Assembly (NCBI RefSeq): GCF_900105055.1
Contig: NZ_FNTA01000004.1
Location: forward strand, 4,929,501 to 4,993,500
Length of the DNA: 64,000 bases
Direction: 5' to 3'
DNA from: Amycolatopsis lurida
Lineage (GTDB): Bacteria; Actinomycetota; Actinomycetes; Mycobacteriales; Pseudonocardiaceae
How positions within the stretch are numbered: position 1 is the stretch's first letter; each line of letters begins with the position of its first letter. Made by a program: the position numbers and the translations under genes. A model generated the notes under the pieces. That model worked only from the letters and a program-made list of their open reading frames with translations. It did not search any database and was not told the DNA's origin. Below are positions 34,686 through 42,970 of the stretch, one piece after another.

Positions 34686-34866
34686 TCACGCCCGCCGCGG
34701 CGGACAGCCACACCGGCAGGTTCTCCAGCCCGGCGGCGAACAGCACGAACACCGCCGTGACGGCGAGCATGCCGAGCGCGAACAGGCCGATGCCGACGCG
34801 CATGAGGATCGGTTTGCCGGGCTTCCCGGGGACGGCCACAGCGGCCTCCTTTACTGCGGTCTCCAT
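34621..34866 (-). CDS. Small two-TM membrane protein
   Basis: 81 residues, unrecognised. An N-terminal cytoplasmic stretch with GKPGKP precedes two hydrophobic helices (about 30-50 and 54-74) and a basic REARRKS tail. ATG 34866 has TACCCT seven bases upstream (leaderless). Its 3' end overlaps the convergent HAD gene by 65 bases. Confidence 0.7.
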   Translation of the reverse strand: METAVKEAAVAVPGKPGKPILMRVGIGLFALGMLAVTAVFVLFAAGLENLPVWLSAAAGVITPLGLALGLIALIREARRKS

Positions 34867-34998
34867 GAAGCAGAGGGTATCCGCCGGTATCCGCTTCTCC
34901 ACAGGGCATGTGGCGAGATACGCTTATGGGACGCGCGCCCTGGGTACGCCCCCGGGCGCGTTCGTTGTGAGCAGGACAGCAAAGGACTGGTGAGGGAA

Positions 34999-35385
34999 GT
35001 GCCGACCGGCAAGGTCAAGTGGTACGACGCGGAGAAGGGTTTCGGTTTCGTCACCCAGGATGGGGGCGCCGACGTCTACATCCGTAAAGCCGCGCTGCCG
35101 CAGGGCGTCGAAGGACTCAAGGCCGGGCAGCGCCTCGAGTTCGGTGTCGCCGACGGCCGCCGCGGCCCGCAAGCGCTCTCCGTCCGGCTGCTGGACCCGC
35201 CGCCGTCGGTCGCCGAGGCGCGCCGCCGTCCCGCCGAAGAGCTGCACGGGCTCATCGAGGACATGATCAAGCTGCTCGAGCTCAAGGTGCAGCCGGACCT
35301 GCGGCGCAATCGCTACCCGGACCGCAAGAACACGAAGCAGATCGCCGAGATCATGCGTGCCGTCGCCCGGGACCTCGATCCCTGA
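34999..35385 (+). CDS. cspB: Cold-shock-domain protein with C-terminal extension
   Basis: 128 residues. Cold-shock domain (1-62) with GKVKWYDAEKGFGFV and DVYIRKAAL holding the RNP1-like aromatic residues; a C-terminal extension with ELHGLIEDMIKLLE and an NRYPDRKNTKQIAEIMRAVARDL block. Length and the extension match M. tuberculosis CspB (Rv0871). GTG 34999 makes the family's usual (M)PTGKVKWYD start; GTG 34990 is possible. Confidence 0.9.
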   Translation: MPTGKVKWYDAEKGFGFVTQDGGADVYIRKAALPQGVEGLKAGQRLEFGVADGRRGPQALSVRLLDPPPSVAEARRRPAEELHGLIEDMIKLLELKVQPDLRRNRYPDRKNTKQIAEIMRAVARDLDP

Positions 35386-35411
35386 TCGGCGCGCCCTTGT
35401 GGCCCAAGCGC

Positions 35412-35458
35412 GTGAAGGCCCCCTTCCCTCGGCTGAGCCGTGGGAAGGGGGCCTTCAC
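35412..35458. terminator. Hairpin of the GAAGGCCCCC family, second copy
   Basis: 45 of 47 bases identical to 32286-32332, both changes near the loop. It follows the cspB stop by 27 nt. Confidence 0.85.
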
Positions 35459-35485
35459 GCGATTCAGCTCAGGGGGGATCCGCGG

Positions 35486-35508
35486 GTGGTAGCAAAGGTC
35501 CCTTGCTC
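35486..35508. repeat. 23-bp interspersed repeat, copy B
   Basis: Exact inverse of 21385-21407, lying between two long hairpins. Confidence 0.8.
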
Positions 35509-35512
35509 CCTG

Positions 35513-35573
35513 GAAGTACATGAAGGCCCCCTTCACTGCGCTAGGCGCAATGAAGGGGGCCTTCATGTACTTC
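35513..35573. terminator. 29-bp-stem hairpin, third member of the GAAGGCCCCC group
   Basis: Arms 35513-35541 and 35545-35573 match at 28 of 29 positions around a 3-nt loop. Its core TGAAGGCCCCCTTCA is shared with the other two copies, while the outer and inner parts differ. It covers the stop codon of the DUF2771 gene on the minus strand. Confidence 0.8.
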
Positions 35574-36054
35574 AGGCGGCGGGCGGCTCGACCTGCAGCG
35601 ACCAGATCGCCGTGGTGACCGCCTCGGCGTCCTCCGGACGCCCGGTCTGGCTGATCACCGAAGCCTGCGCGACCTCGACGACGAGAATCTGGTCGTCGGG
35701 CCGGGGCGTCGTCACGGTGTAGGCGAACCGGTCCAGCGACGTGATGATGTCCTGCTTGAGTTCCTGCGGCTCGCCCTTGCCGTTCACGTACTGCACCGTG
35801 ACCTTCCACGGCGTCTCCGCGATCGCGCTCGGTACCGAGATCTGCACCGGCTTCCCCGGCCGGATGCGCAATTTGCCCGCGGCGTCGGGCCGGGTGGTGC
35901 ACTGCGCGCTCTTGATGTCGCAGGACGCCAGCGGAGCGACGTTCACCGTCTTCCCGTCGGCGAAGAAGGTCACCTCTTCGGGACCGGGGGCCGCACAACC
36001 GGCCACCACGAAACCACCCGCCGCGAGTAGGGCCAAAATACGAAGTCGCCGCAT
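35572..36054 (-). CDS. DUF2771-type lipoprotein
   Basis: 160 residues. Signal sequence with lipobox VAGC (Cys about 20), then a single beta-rich domain with a CDIKSAQC pair that may form a disulfide. ATG 36054 has TAATCT seven bases upstream, a leaderless start that lies inside the end of the upstream MFS gene. Equivalent in place to Rv0875c. Function unknown. Confidence 0.8.
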   Translation of the reverse strand: MRRLRILALLAAGGFVVAGCAAPGPEEVTFFADGKTVNVAPLASCDIKSAQCTTRPDAAGKLRIRPGKPVQISVPSAIAETPWKVTVQYVNGKGEPQELKQDIITSLDRFAYTVTTPRPDDQILVVEVAQASVISQTGRPEDAEAVTTAIWSLQVEPPAA

Positions 36055-36064
36055 ACGGTGAAGA

Positions 36065-37987
36065 TTACGAGCCCGGCCGCCACCGGGAGTCACCGGGCTG
36101 CGAGGGGATCGGCGATTCGCTGGTCGGCTCCGGGCGCAGCGGCCGGTCGCCGCCGAGGCCCGGGATCAGCGAAGTGCCGCGCCGGACCATGAACGTCTGC
36201 GTGAACCCGAAGGCCAGCAGGATCGAAAGCACCAGGAAGCCGATCCAGTACGTCGGCGGCAGAAGCAGGCCGACGGCACCGCCGAAACACCAGGACATCT
36301 GCAGTACGGTCTCCGACCGCCCGAACGCCGACGCGCGCGACTCTTCCGGCAGATCCTCCTGGATGACGGCGTCGAGGCTGATCTTCGCCAGCGCGCTCGC
36401 GGTCGCGCCGACGAGCGCCACGATCGCCGCCGTCGCCAGCCCCGCCGCCACGGTGGCGATGATCGCGATGCCGAGACAGGCTCCGACACAGGCCAGGATC
36501 ACCTGATCCGGTTTGCCGAAGTGCAGCCGCGAACCCAGCGCGTTGCCGAGGAAACCGCCCACACCGGCCGCGGCGCCGATGATGCCGAGAAGCAGCAGCT
36601 GCTCGAACGGGCTCTGCCCGCTGCCTTCGGCCTGCGCCTTCACCGCGAACGCGGAGAACATCATCAGGAAACCGGTCAGCACGCGGACGGTGCCGTTGCC
36701 CCACAGCGAGACGACGATCTGCCGCCCCATCGGCTGCCGCTGCTTCTTGACCCGTCGCTCGGGATGCGCGGACAACGACGCCGGCACCTCGCCCTCGGTC
36801 TTCTCGACCCAGGACGGGATGCGCATCGACTGCACCGCGGCGGCGACACAGATCAGCATGGTGAACCACAGCGCGCCCTGCGAGCCCCAGATCGCGTTGA
36901 CCCCGCTCGCCAGCGCGCCGAACGCGCCGGCGGCGACCAGGCCGAACACGGTCAGCCGCGCGTTCGTCTTCGAAAGGGTGATCTCGGGCGGCAGAACCCG
37001 TGGGGTCATGGCGGCCTTGAGCACGGTGAACGACTTCGAGAGCACCATCATGCCCAGCGCCGCCGGGTACAGGAGCCAGTCGTCGAAGTGCAGCGCCATC
37101 ACGATCGCCATCAGCGCCTGGCCTGCCGAAGACACGCACATCGCGAGCCTGCGGCCGCGCTGGATCTTGTCCAGCGCCGGGCCGATCACCGGGGCGACCA
37201 GCGCGAACGGGGCGATCGTGATGAGCAGGTAGAGCGCGACCTTGCCCTTGCTCTCCCCGCTGGTGGCGGCGAAGAACAAGGTGTTGGCCAGCGCGATCGC
37301 CATGGCGGCGTCGCTGGCGTAGTTCAGCATCACCGCGTACGTCAGCGACGTCAGGCCCGATTTGTCGGCGCCGTCCGCCTTCGTCGCGCGCTGGAAGGCG
37401 CCGACGGCCTGCCCGGTGAGCTGACGGCTGCGCATCGCCGCGACCCGGGTGACCGTGATCTTCTTCGGCATCTTCGGCAGGGAACCCGCGCGTGGCGGGA
37501 CCGCGGTCGTCGGATGCTCGTGCGGCTGCTCTTGGGCGACCCGCGGCTCACCCGCGTAACCGCCGGTGTCGTAGTGCTCGTACTCACCGCTGCCGGGCGG
37601 GTGCTCGTCGTAGAACCCGCCCGGACGACGCCGGACGGGTTCGGTCTGCCGCTGCGAAGGATCCGGATACGGTCTCGCGCCACGGGGCGGGGTCCGAGGC
37701 GGAGGCGGCGGGGGTGGCTGGTGGTGCCCCATCGGGATCGCGCTGGTGCGCGCCTCGTCGGCGGTCGGCCCGGCCGGATGCGGCTGGTAGTGGGGTTGGT
37801 GCTGCGGACGGGCCGCGGGCGGCACCGGCTGCTGGTCGACGCGGGTCGGCGGCGGCGCGGACCAGTTGCGCGCCTGGGCGGCTCCCGGCTCCGGCGTCCA
37901 CTTCCGCTTGCTCTTGCGGCCACGCTCCTTGCCCGGCCTGCCGGAAGGCGTGCCGTCGGGTCCAGAGTTCGAGCCGAAGATTCCCAC
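36065..37987 (-). CDS. MFS transporter with long Pro-rich N-terminus
   Basis: 640 residues. The first 190 are Pro/Arg/Gln-rich and cytoplasmic, apparently disordered; then about 12 transmembrane helices of an MFS fold. Similar in position to Rv0876c. Substrate unknown. GTG 37987 opens the frame with no strong ribosome site. The end lies ten bases from the DUF2771 start, in the same direction. Confidence 0.85.
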   Translation of the reverse strand: MGIFGSNSGPDGTPSGRPGKERGRKSKRKWTPEPGAAQARNWSAPPPTRVDQQPVPPAARPQHQPHYQPHPAGPTADEARTSAIPMGHHQPPPPPPPRTPPRGARPYPDPSQRQTEPVRRRPGGFYDEHPPGSGEYEHYDTGGYAGEPRVAQEQPHEHPTTAVPPRAGSLPKMPKKITVTRVAAMRSRQLTGQAVGAFQRATKADGADKSGLTSLTYAVMLNYASDAAMAIALANTLFFAATSGESKGKVALYLLITIAPFALVAPVIGPALDKIQRGRRLAMCVSSAGQALMAIVMALHFDDWLLYPAALGMMVLSKSFTVLKAAMTPRVLPPEITLSKTNARLTVFGLVAAGAFGALASGVNAIWGSQGALWFTMLICVAAAVQSMRIPSWVEKTEGEVPASLSAHPERRVKKQRQPMGRQIVVSLWGNGTVRVLTGFLMMFSAFAVKAQAEGSGQSPFEQLLLLGIIGAAAGVGGFLGNALGSRLHFGKPDQVILACVGACLGIAIIATVAAGLATAAIVALVGATASALAKISLDAVIQEDLPEESRASAFGRSETVLQMSWCFGGAVGLLLPPTYWIGFLVLSILLAFGFTQTFMVRRGTSLIPGLGGDRPLRPEPTSESPIPSQPGDSRWRPGS

Positions 37988-38038
37988 GCTTCAATCCTGC
38001 CTTACGCGGGTCTCGCTTCGCGCGTTCACCACTGCTTT

Positions 38039-38803
38039 CTAGGTGGCCGGGACGAATTTCACGCGGAACATCCTCGGCCAGAGCTTGCCGGTGAGCACGA
38101 ACTCGTCGGTCCCCGGCACCGCCGCGATGCCGTTGAGGACGTCGGCGGAGCTCCGTTCCCCGGGAGTGAGCAGCCCGGACGCGTCGATCTCGCCGGTGAT
38201 CCGCCCGGTCGCGGCGTCGATGCGCAGGATCCGGTCGGTCTGCCAGACGTTCGCGTACACGGATCCCCCGACGCATTCCAGCTCGTTCAGCTGGTCACGG
38301 CCCACCTCGACGCCGCCCGTCGGCGCGAAGGTCACGGGGTCGCGGAAGGTCAGCTTCGACGAGCCGTCGCTCATCACCAGCTGCCCGTCTCGGTGACACA
38401 GCCCCCAGCCTTCGCCGGTGTACGTCACGCGCCTCAGCTCGGCCAGCGTCTTGGCGTCGCGTTCGATCGCGACGCCGTCCTTCCAAGTGATCTGCCAGGC
38501 CGTCGGCCCCAGCACGGTGATGCCCTCGCCGAACAGGCCGGGCAGGTCCTGCCGGGCCGACGGCGCCGCGCCCGCGGGCCCGGCCCGCATCGACGACTTG
38601 CCGACCAGACCGGTTCCCTCGTACAGGGTCTCGCCGGAGAACTCGAGGCCCTGGGTGAAGGCGGCCGGGTCGTGGGGCAGCGTCGAGACCACCCGCACCT
38701 CGAGCTTCTCGGGCGCGGGCGGGGCGGCGTCGCTCACCGGCGCGGCGGCGCAGCCACCGAGGACGGCGGCCAGCAGGAGCGACAGGGTCATCAGCGTGCG
38801 CAC
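38039..38803 (-). CDS. Glutaminyl-peptide cyclotransferase (plant-type)
   Basis: 254 residues. A lipobox-like LGGC (Cys near 17) suggests a lipoprotein. The five-bladed propeller of plant-type glutaminyl cyclases is recognised from HDPAAFTQGLEF, YEGTGLVGKSSM, LNELECVGGSVYANVWQT and a late LNGIA. It would cyclise N-terminal glutamine of exported proteins to pyroglutamate. GTG 38803 is used; ATG 38791 is possible. Confidence 0.85.
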   Translation of the reverse strand: MRTLMTLSLLLAAVLGGCAAAPVSDAAPPAPEKLEVRVVSTLPHDPAAFTQGLEFSGETLYEGTGLVGKSSMRAGPAGAAPSARQDLPGLFGEGITVLGPTAWQITWKDGVAIERDAKTLAELRRVTYTGEGWGLCHRDGQLVMSDGSSKLTFRDPVTFAPTGGVEVGRDQLNELECVGGSVYANVWQTDRILRIDAATGRITGEIDASGLLTPGERSSADVLNGIAAVPGTDEFVLTGKLWPRMFRVKFVPAT

Positions 38804-38852
38804 GCGGACAGCCTGACACGGACCGCGATATCGCGTGCGGCAGAATGGGGGC

Positions 38853-39791
38853 ATGACCCTGCTGTTGACCCTGGACGACGGCTCCATCCAGCGCAAACTC
38901 GCCGAGGCGGTCGATCTCGCCCGTGCGGCGGTGCTGGAGGACGCCGGTGCCGAACAGGTCGGCGCGCACGTCGGCGTGGACCGGGAGGACGCGGTTTCCG
39001 CGAGCCACCTGTTCGAGGCGACCGTGTCGGGTTATCGGGGCTGGCGCTGGTCGGTCACGGTCGCGCTCGCCGGCGAGGAAGAGCCGATCACGGTCAGCGA
39101 GGTCGTGCTGATCCCCGGTCCGGAAGCGCGTGTCGCCCCGGCGTGGGTGCCGTGGGATCGCCGCGTCCAGGCGGGCGACCTCGGTGTCGGCGACATCTTC
39201 CCGGTGGAGAAGGACGACCCGCGGCTCGTCCCGGCGTACCTGGAGTCCGACGACCCCGCGGTCGAAGCGGCCGCCATGGAGGCCGGTCTCGGGCGGGTCC
39301 ACGTGCTGTCCCGGCACGGCAGGCTCGACGCCGCCGCCCGCTGGCACAGCGGCGAGTTCGGCCCGCGGTCGGACATGGCGCGCAGCGCGCCGGACGTCTG
39401 CGGGAGCTGCGGGTTCTTCGTGCCGCTCGCCGGGTCGCTCAGCGCGGCCTTCGGCGCGTGCACCAACGACATCTCCCCGGCGGACGGGCACGTCGTCGAC
39501 GTCGAGTACGGCTGCGGCGCGCATTCCGAGATCGAGGTCGAGGTGACCTCGTCCGTGCCGGTGGCGGAACTGGTCTACGACGACTCGCTGATCGACTTCG
39601 AGCCCGAGCCGGAGACCTCCGCCGAGCCGGAGCCCGAGCCCGCCGAGGCCACGGTCGTCGACGAGTCCGAGGCCCCGGTGGCCGAGACGCCGGAGACCGC
39701 CGAGGTCCAGCCGGAGGTCGAGCCGGAGGCCGCCGTGCAGGAGACCGGCGACGAAGCACAGGTCGAGGCCGAAAGCGCCAGTGAGCACTGA
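38853..39791 (+). CDS. DUF3027 protein (Rv0877-like)
   Basis: 312 residues. A globular domain (about 1-235) carries a likely zinc site, CGSCGFF, a later CTND and GCGAH, followed by an acidic Glu/Pro-rich tail. Starts at ATG 38853. The end overlaps the next gene by 11 bases, so the two are coupled. M. tuberculosis Rv0877 is the probable counterpart. Function unknown. Confidence 0.82.
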   Translation: MTLLLTLDDGSIQRKLAEAVDLARAAVLEDAGAEQVGAHVGVDREDAVSASHLFEATVSGYRGWRWSVTVALAGEEEPITVSEVVLIPGPEARVAPAWVPWDRRVQAGDLGVGDIFPVEKDDPRLVPAYLESDDPAVEAAAMEAGLGRVHVLSRHGRLDAAARWHSGEFGPRSDMARSAPDVCGSCGFFVPLAGSLSAAFGACTNDISPADGHVVDVEYGCGAHSEIEVEVTSSVPVAELVYDDSLIDFEPEPETSAEPEPEPAEATVVDESEAPVAETPETAEVQPEVEPEAAVQETGDEAQVEAESASEH

Positions 39792-42588
39792 CCCGTTCGG
39801 CACCGAGCGGCTCCGCGCCGCCGTCCTGCGGGCGTGGGCGGATTCGCCGACGAGGTTCACCGAGGACACGAACACCGAGAACGACCTGCGGGTCGGCGGC
39901 TATCGTGACCGGCTGTTCGTCGAGCTGGCGCAGAACGCCGCGGATGCCGCCCTTGCCGCCGGTGAACGCGGCACGCTCCGGGTGTCCGTTGTGGACGGTG
40001 AGCTGAGGTTCGCCAATACGGGCGCGCCCTTGGACGCCCGCGGTGTCGAATCGCTTGCCTCCCTTCGCGCTTCCGGCAAGGGGGAGGAGACCGTCGGCCG
40101 CTTCGGCGTCGGGTTCGCCGCCGTGCTCACGGTTTCCGCCGAGCCGAGGATCGTTTCGGTGACCGGTGGCGTCGCCTTCTCCGCGGAACGCACGCGGGCC
40201 GAAGCCGGCCGCACCGGTGACGTTCCGGTGCTCCGGCTTCCGTGGCCCGTCGCCGAAGCCGAACCTCCCGTGCCCGAAGGCTTCAGCACCGAGGTCCGGC
40301 TTCCGCTGCGCGAGGGCGTCGACGGCCAGGCCCTGCTGGCGGAGCTGAAGAACGACATCGGTGATCTTCTGCTCACCCTGTCCTGGATCGAAAGCATCGA
40401 GGTCGAGGGCGGTGTCTGGCGCCGATCCGAGCTGGGCGACGGGGTCGTCGAGCTCGTGTCGCCGGACGGTTCCGAGCACTGGCAGGTCCATCGCGGTGAC
40501 GTCGTCTGGGCCGTCCCGCTGGACGGTTCCGGTTCGCCCCGGCCGCTCGGCGAAGACGTCCTGCACGCGCCGACCCCGACCGATGACGAGCTTTCCCTGC
40601 CTGCCAGGCTCATCGCGACATTGCCGATCGAGCCGTCCCGCCGCCGCGCGCTGCCGGGTCCGGAGCTGACGGCGGCGCTGAAGAACGCCGCGCGGGAGTA
40701 CGTCGAACTCGTCCGTTCCTTGCCGGGCATGGAACGTCTGGCGCTCGTACCCGGCGCGGGCTTCCCGCGTTCCACTGTGGACGGAACGCTGCGAGAGGCC
40801 ATCCTCGAGAATCTCGCCGACTCGCCCTGGCTTCCCGCGCAATCGGGTGACGACTTGCCGGGGCGTCGGGCGCGTGTCCTGTCGGTGGACGTGCCGGGGC
40901 TGGCGCCGTTGCTGGCGGACCTCGTGCCCGGGCTGACTTCACTGTCCGGTGTGGACCTTCGCGCCGTCGGCGCGCAGTCGCTTTCGCCCGCCGAGGCCAT
41001 CGATCTGCTGACCGGGGCGCAGCGCGAGCCCTCGTGGTGGCGTTCGCTCTACGACGTGCTGCTCCCGGCGCTCGAAGCGCACGACCTGACCAAGGACGAT
41101 CTCGGCGCGTTGCCGGTGCCGATGTCGGACGGCCGTACCTTGCCGGGCGTTCGCGACGCACTGCTCGTCGGCGGCTCGGCGGAACTGCTCGAACTTCTGT
41201 CCGATGTGGACATCATCGGCCTGCGACTCGTGCACCCGGCCGCGGCGCATCCGTTGCTGGAACGCTTGGGAGCCAAGCACGCCGAGGCGGGTGACCTGCT
41301 CGAAGCCGACGCGCTGAGCGCCGCCGTCGAACGCAGCGTCGAAGACGTCCGGTCCGGTTTGGACGGTATGGCCCTCGCGGGCGCGGTGCTCCGCCTGATC
41401 GCCGAGGTCGGCGACGAGGCCCCCGATTGGGCGGGTGCGCTGGCCCTGCCGAGCGAGGACGGCTGGCGGCGCGCGGACGAACTCGTCCTGCCCGCGTCGC
41501 CGCTGGGCGACATCTTCGATCCCGAGGTGTTCGAAGAAGACGGCGCCTTGTCGGTACTGGACGAGGAATTCGCCGAGGATTGGCCGGTGGCCACGCTCGT
41601 CGCGGTCGGCGTCCTGGACTCCTTCGCGATCATCACCGACGACGAACCGCTGGAACCCGAGCACGGTCTGCCCGACGAGCACGACTGGTGGGATTCCCTG
41701 GAGCGTCCGCCGTCGCGGGTGCTGGCCGTGCGCGATCTCGATCTCGTCGCCGACGACGCCTGGCCGGAGGCGCTGCGGTTGCTCGCGGCGCGTCCCGAAA
41801 CCTGGCGTGCCCTCACCGAACCCGGCGGGCACACCGGCTGGTGGCTCGCGCGGTACGCGCTCCTGGACGGGCACGCGCCGCTCGATTGGCGGATGCCGGA
41901 GGCGTCCGCGCTGGCCGGGCTTTACGACGTCGTCCCGGATTCGGGGCTGAGCAAGGAGATCCTGCTCGCCGCCGGGGTTCGGACGGAGTTGGGGACGGAC
42001 GCCGAAGACGTCGAAGATCTCTTGGAGCGGCTGGGTGATCCCGAGCGCACGGTGAGTCCTGGACTCGCTTCCCGGGCACACGCGGCCCTCGCGGAGTACA
42101 CAGTGGACGTTGCCGCGCCGGATCGCGTCCGCGCCGCGGACGGCTCGGCCGTCGACGCTCGCGACGCCGTCGTGCTCGACGTGCCGTGGTTCGCGGCCGT
42201 GCTGGCGCCGGAGCGGATGGTCGTCGCGGCGAGCGGTGCCGCCGCACTGGCGGAACTGCTGGACCTGCCGGTGGCGAGCGGTCTCGACGCCAAGGTCACC
42301 GAAGACGGCGAGTTCGTGCCGTGGACGAAGCTGTCCGCGCTCCGGCTGGCCGCCGATCAGCTGGGCGTCGAACTGCCCGAGGGCGGGGTGCTGCTGCACG
42401 AGGCGCTGACGGTGACCTTCGAGGACGCGGAGCACGAGGTCGCCTGGTGGTCCGACGGCAGGCTGCACGCCGCCGACACCCTTGAAGGCCTCGGCCGGGC
42501 CTTCGCCTGGGCCACCGACCGTTGGGCCGACCGGCACGTCCTGACGGCCCTGCTCGACGACCCCTCGCCTTCCGCCCTCCTGAACTGA
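39781..42588 (+). CDS. Sacsin N-terminal ATPase-like (GHKL) protein
   Basis: 935 residues. A GHKL ATPase domain of the sacsin/Hsp90 type occupies about 25-200: catalytic Glu48 and Asn52 in ELAQNAADAA, Asp55, then GRFGVGF (106-112). The remaining 700 residues are Leu/Asp-rich with no known domain visible. Such proteins are suspected chaperone-like ATPases. GTG 39781 overlaps the DUF3027 stop; the pair is probably one functional unit. Confidence 0.85.
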   Translation: MSTDPFGTERLRAAVLRAWADSPTRFTEDTNTENDLRVGGYRDRLFVELAQNAADAALAAGERGTLRVSVVDGELRFANTGAPLDARGVESLASLRASGKGEETVGRFGVGFAAVLTVSAEPRIVSVTGGVAFSAERTRAEAGRTGDVPVLRLPWPVAEAEPPVPEGFSTEVRLPLREGVDGQALLAELKNDIGDLLLTLSWIESIEVEGGVWRRSELGDGVVELVSPDGSEHWQVHRGDVVWAVPLDGSGSPRPLGEDVLHAPTPTDDELSLPARLIATLPIEPSRRRALPGPELTAALKNAAREYVELVRSLPGMERLALVPGAGFPRSTVDGTLREAILENLADSPWLPAQSGDDLPGRRARVLSVDVPGLAPLLADLVPGLTSLSGVDLRAVGAQSLSPAEAIDLLTGAQREPSWWRSLYDVLLPALEAHDLTKDDLGALPVPMSDGRTLPGVRDALLVGGSAELLELLSDVDIIGLRLVHPAAAHPLLERLGAKHAEAGDLLEADALSAAVERSVEDVRSGLDGMALAGAVLRLIAEVGDEAPDWAGALALPSEDGWRRADELVLPASPLGDIFDPEVFEEDGALSVLDEEFAEDWPVATLVAVGVLDSFAIITDDEPLEPEHGLPDEHDWWDSLERPPSRVLAVRDLDLVADDAWPEALRLLAARPETWRALTEPGGHTGWWLARYALLDGHAPLDWRMPEASALAGLYDVVPDSGLSKEILLAAGVRTELGTDAEDVEDLLERLGDPERTVSPGLASRAHAALAEYTVDVAAPDRVRAADGSAVDARDAVVLDVPWFAAVLAPERMVVAASGAAALAELLDLPVASGLDAKVTEDGEFVPWTKLSALRLAADQLGVELPEGGVLLHEALTVTFEDAEHEVAWWSDGRLHAADTLEGLGRAFAWATDRWADRHVLTALLDDPSPSALLN

Positions 42589-42653
42589 CGCAATTCGTCA
42601 TCTACTTGCGATGGGTGCGGAGCGCACACGTCGCAAGTAGATGACGAATTGCG
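42589..42653. terminator. 23-bp perfect-stem hairpin between convergent genes
   Basis: Arms 42589-42611 and 42631-42653 are perfect complements (core AATTCGTCATCTACTTGCGA); the 19-nt loop contains a further GTGCG/CGCAC stem. It starts at the sacsin-like gene's stop and ends ten bases from the DUF2530 stop. Confidence 0.82.
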
Positions 42654-42662
42654 GGGGTGGGG

Positions 42663-42929
42663 CTAGAGGTCCTGGGCGCCCTTCGAGCCCCGGCGGGCGG
42701 CGGCGCGCTGCCACGCGATGATCGCGAGACCGATGAAGCCGAGCACGAGGCCGGAGAACGCGGTCTGCACCCAGATGCCGTCGGTCACAAAGAACAGGAC
42801 CACGGTCGCGACCGCCCAGAGCGAGGTACCTACGATCACGACCGGCGTCAGGTCGGTCAGCCGCTTCGGCAGTTCCGGCGTTGGCCGCAATGAACCGTTT
42901 ACTTCCCCGGAATTGATCGATTCGCCCAC
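42663..42929 (-). CDS. DUF2530 two-TM membrane protein (Rv0879c-like)
   Basis: 88 residues: a short polar N-terminus, KRLTDLTPVVIVGT leading into two hydrophobic helices (about 30-50, 55-75), then basic ARRGSKG. GTG 42929 has TACCCT seven bases ahead, a leaderless start. It is divergent from the purine permease gene, 41 nt apart. Function unknown. Confidence 0.8.
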   Translation of the reverse strand: MGESINSGEVNGSLRPTPELPKRLTDLTPVVIVGTSLWAVATVVLFFVTDGIWVQTAFSGLVLGFIGLAIIAWQRAAARRGSKGAQDL

Positions 42930-42970
42930 GTGGGGAAGGGTACCCGGCAACGGGCGAAGGGTGGTAAGCG

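Noticed and set aside
39439..40842. Long minus-strand frame opposite the sacsin-like gene
   Set aside because: Shadow of the plus-strand gene; C-terminal half is nearly all Arg/Pro.
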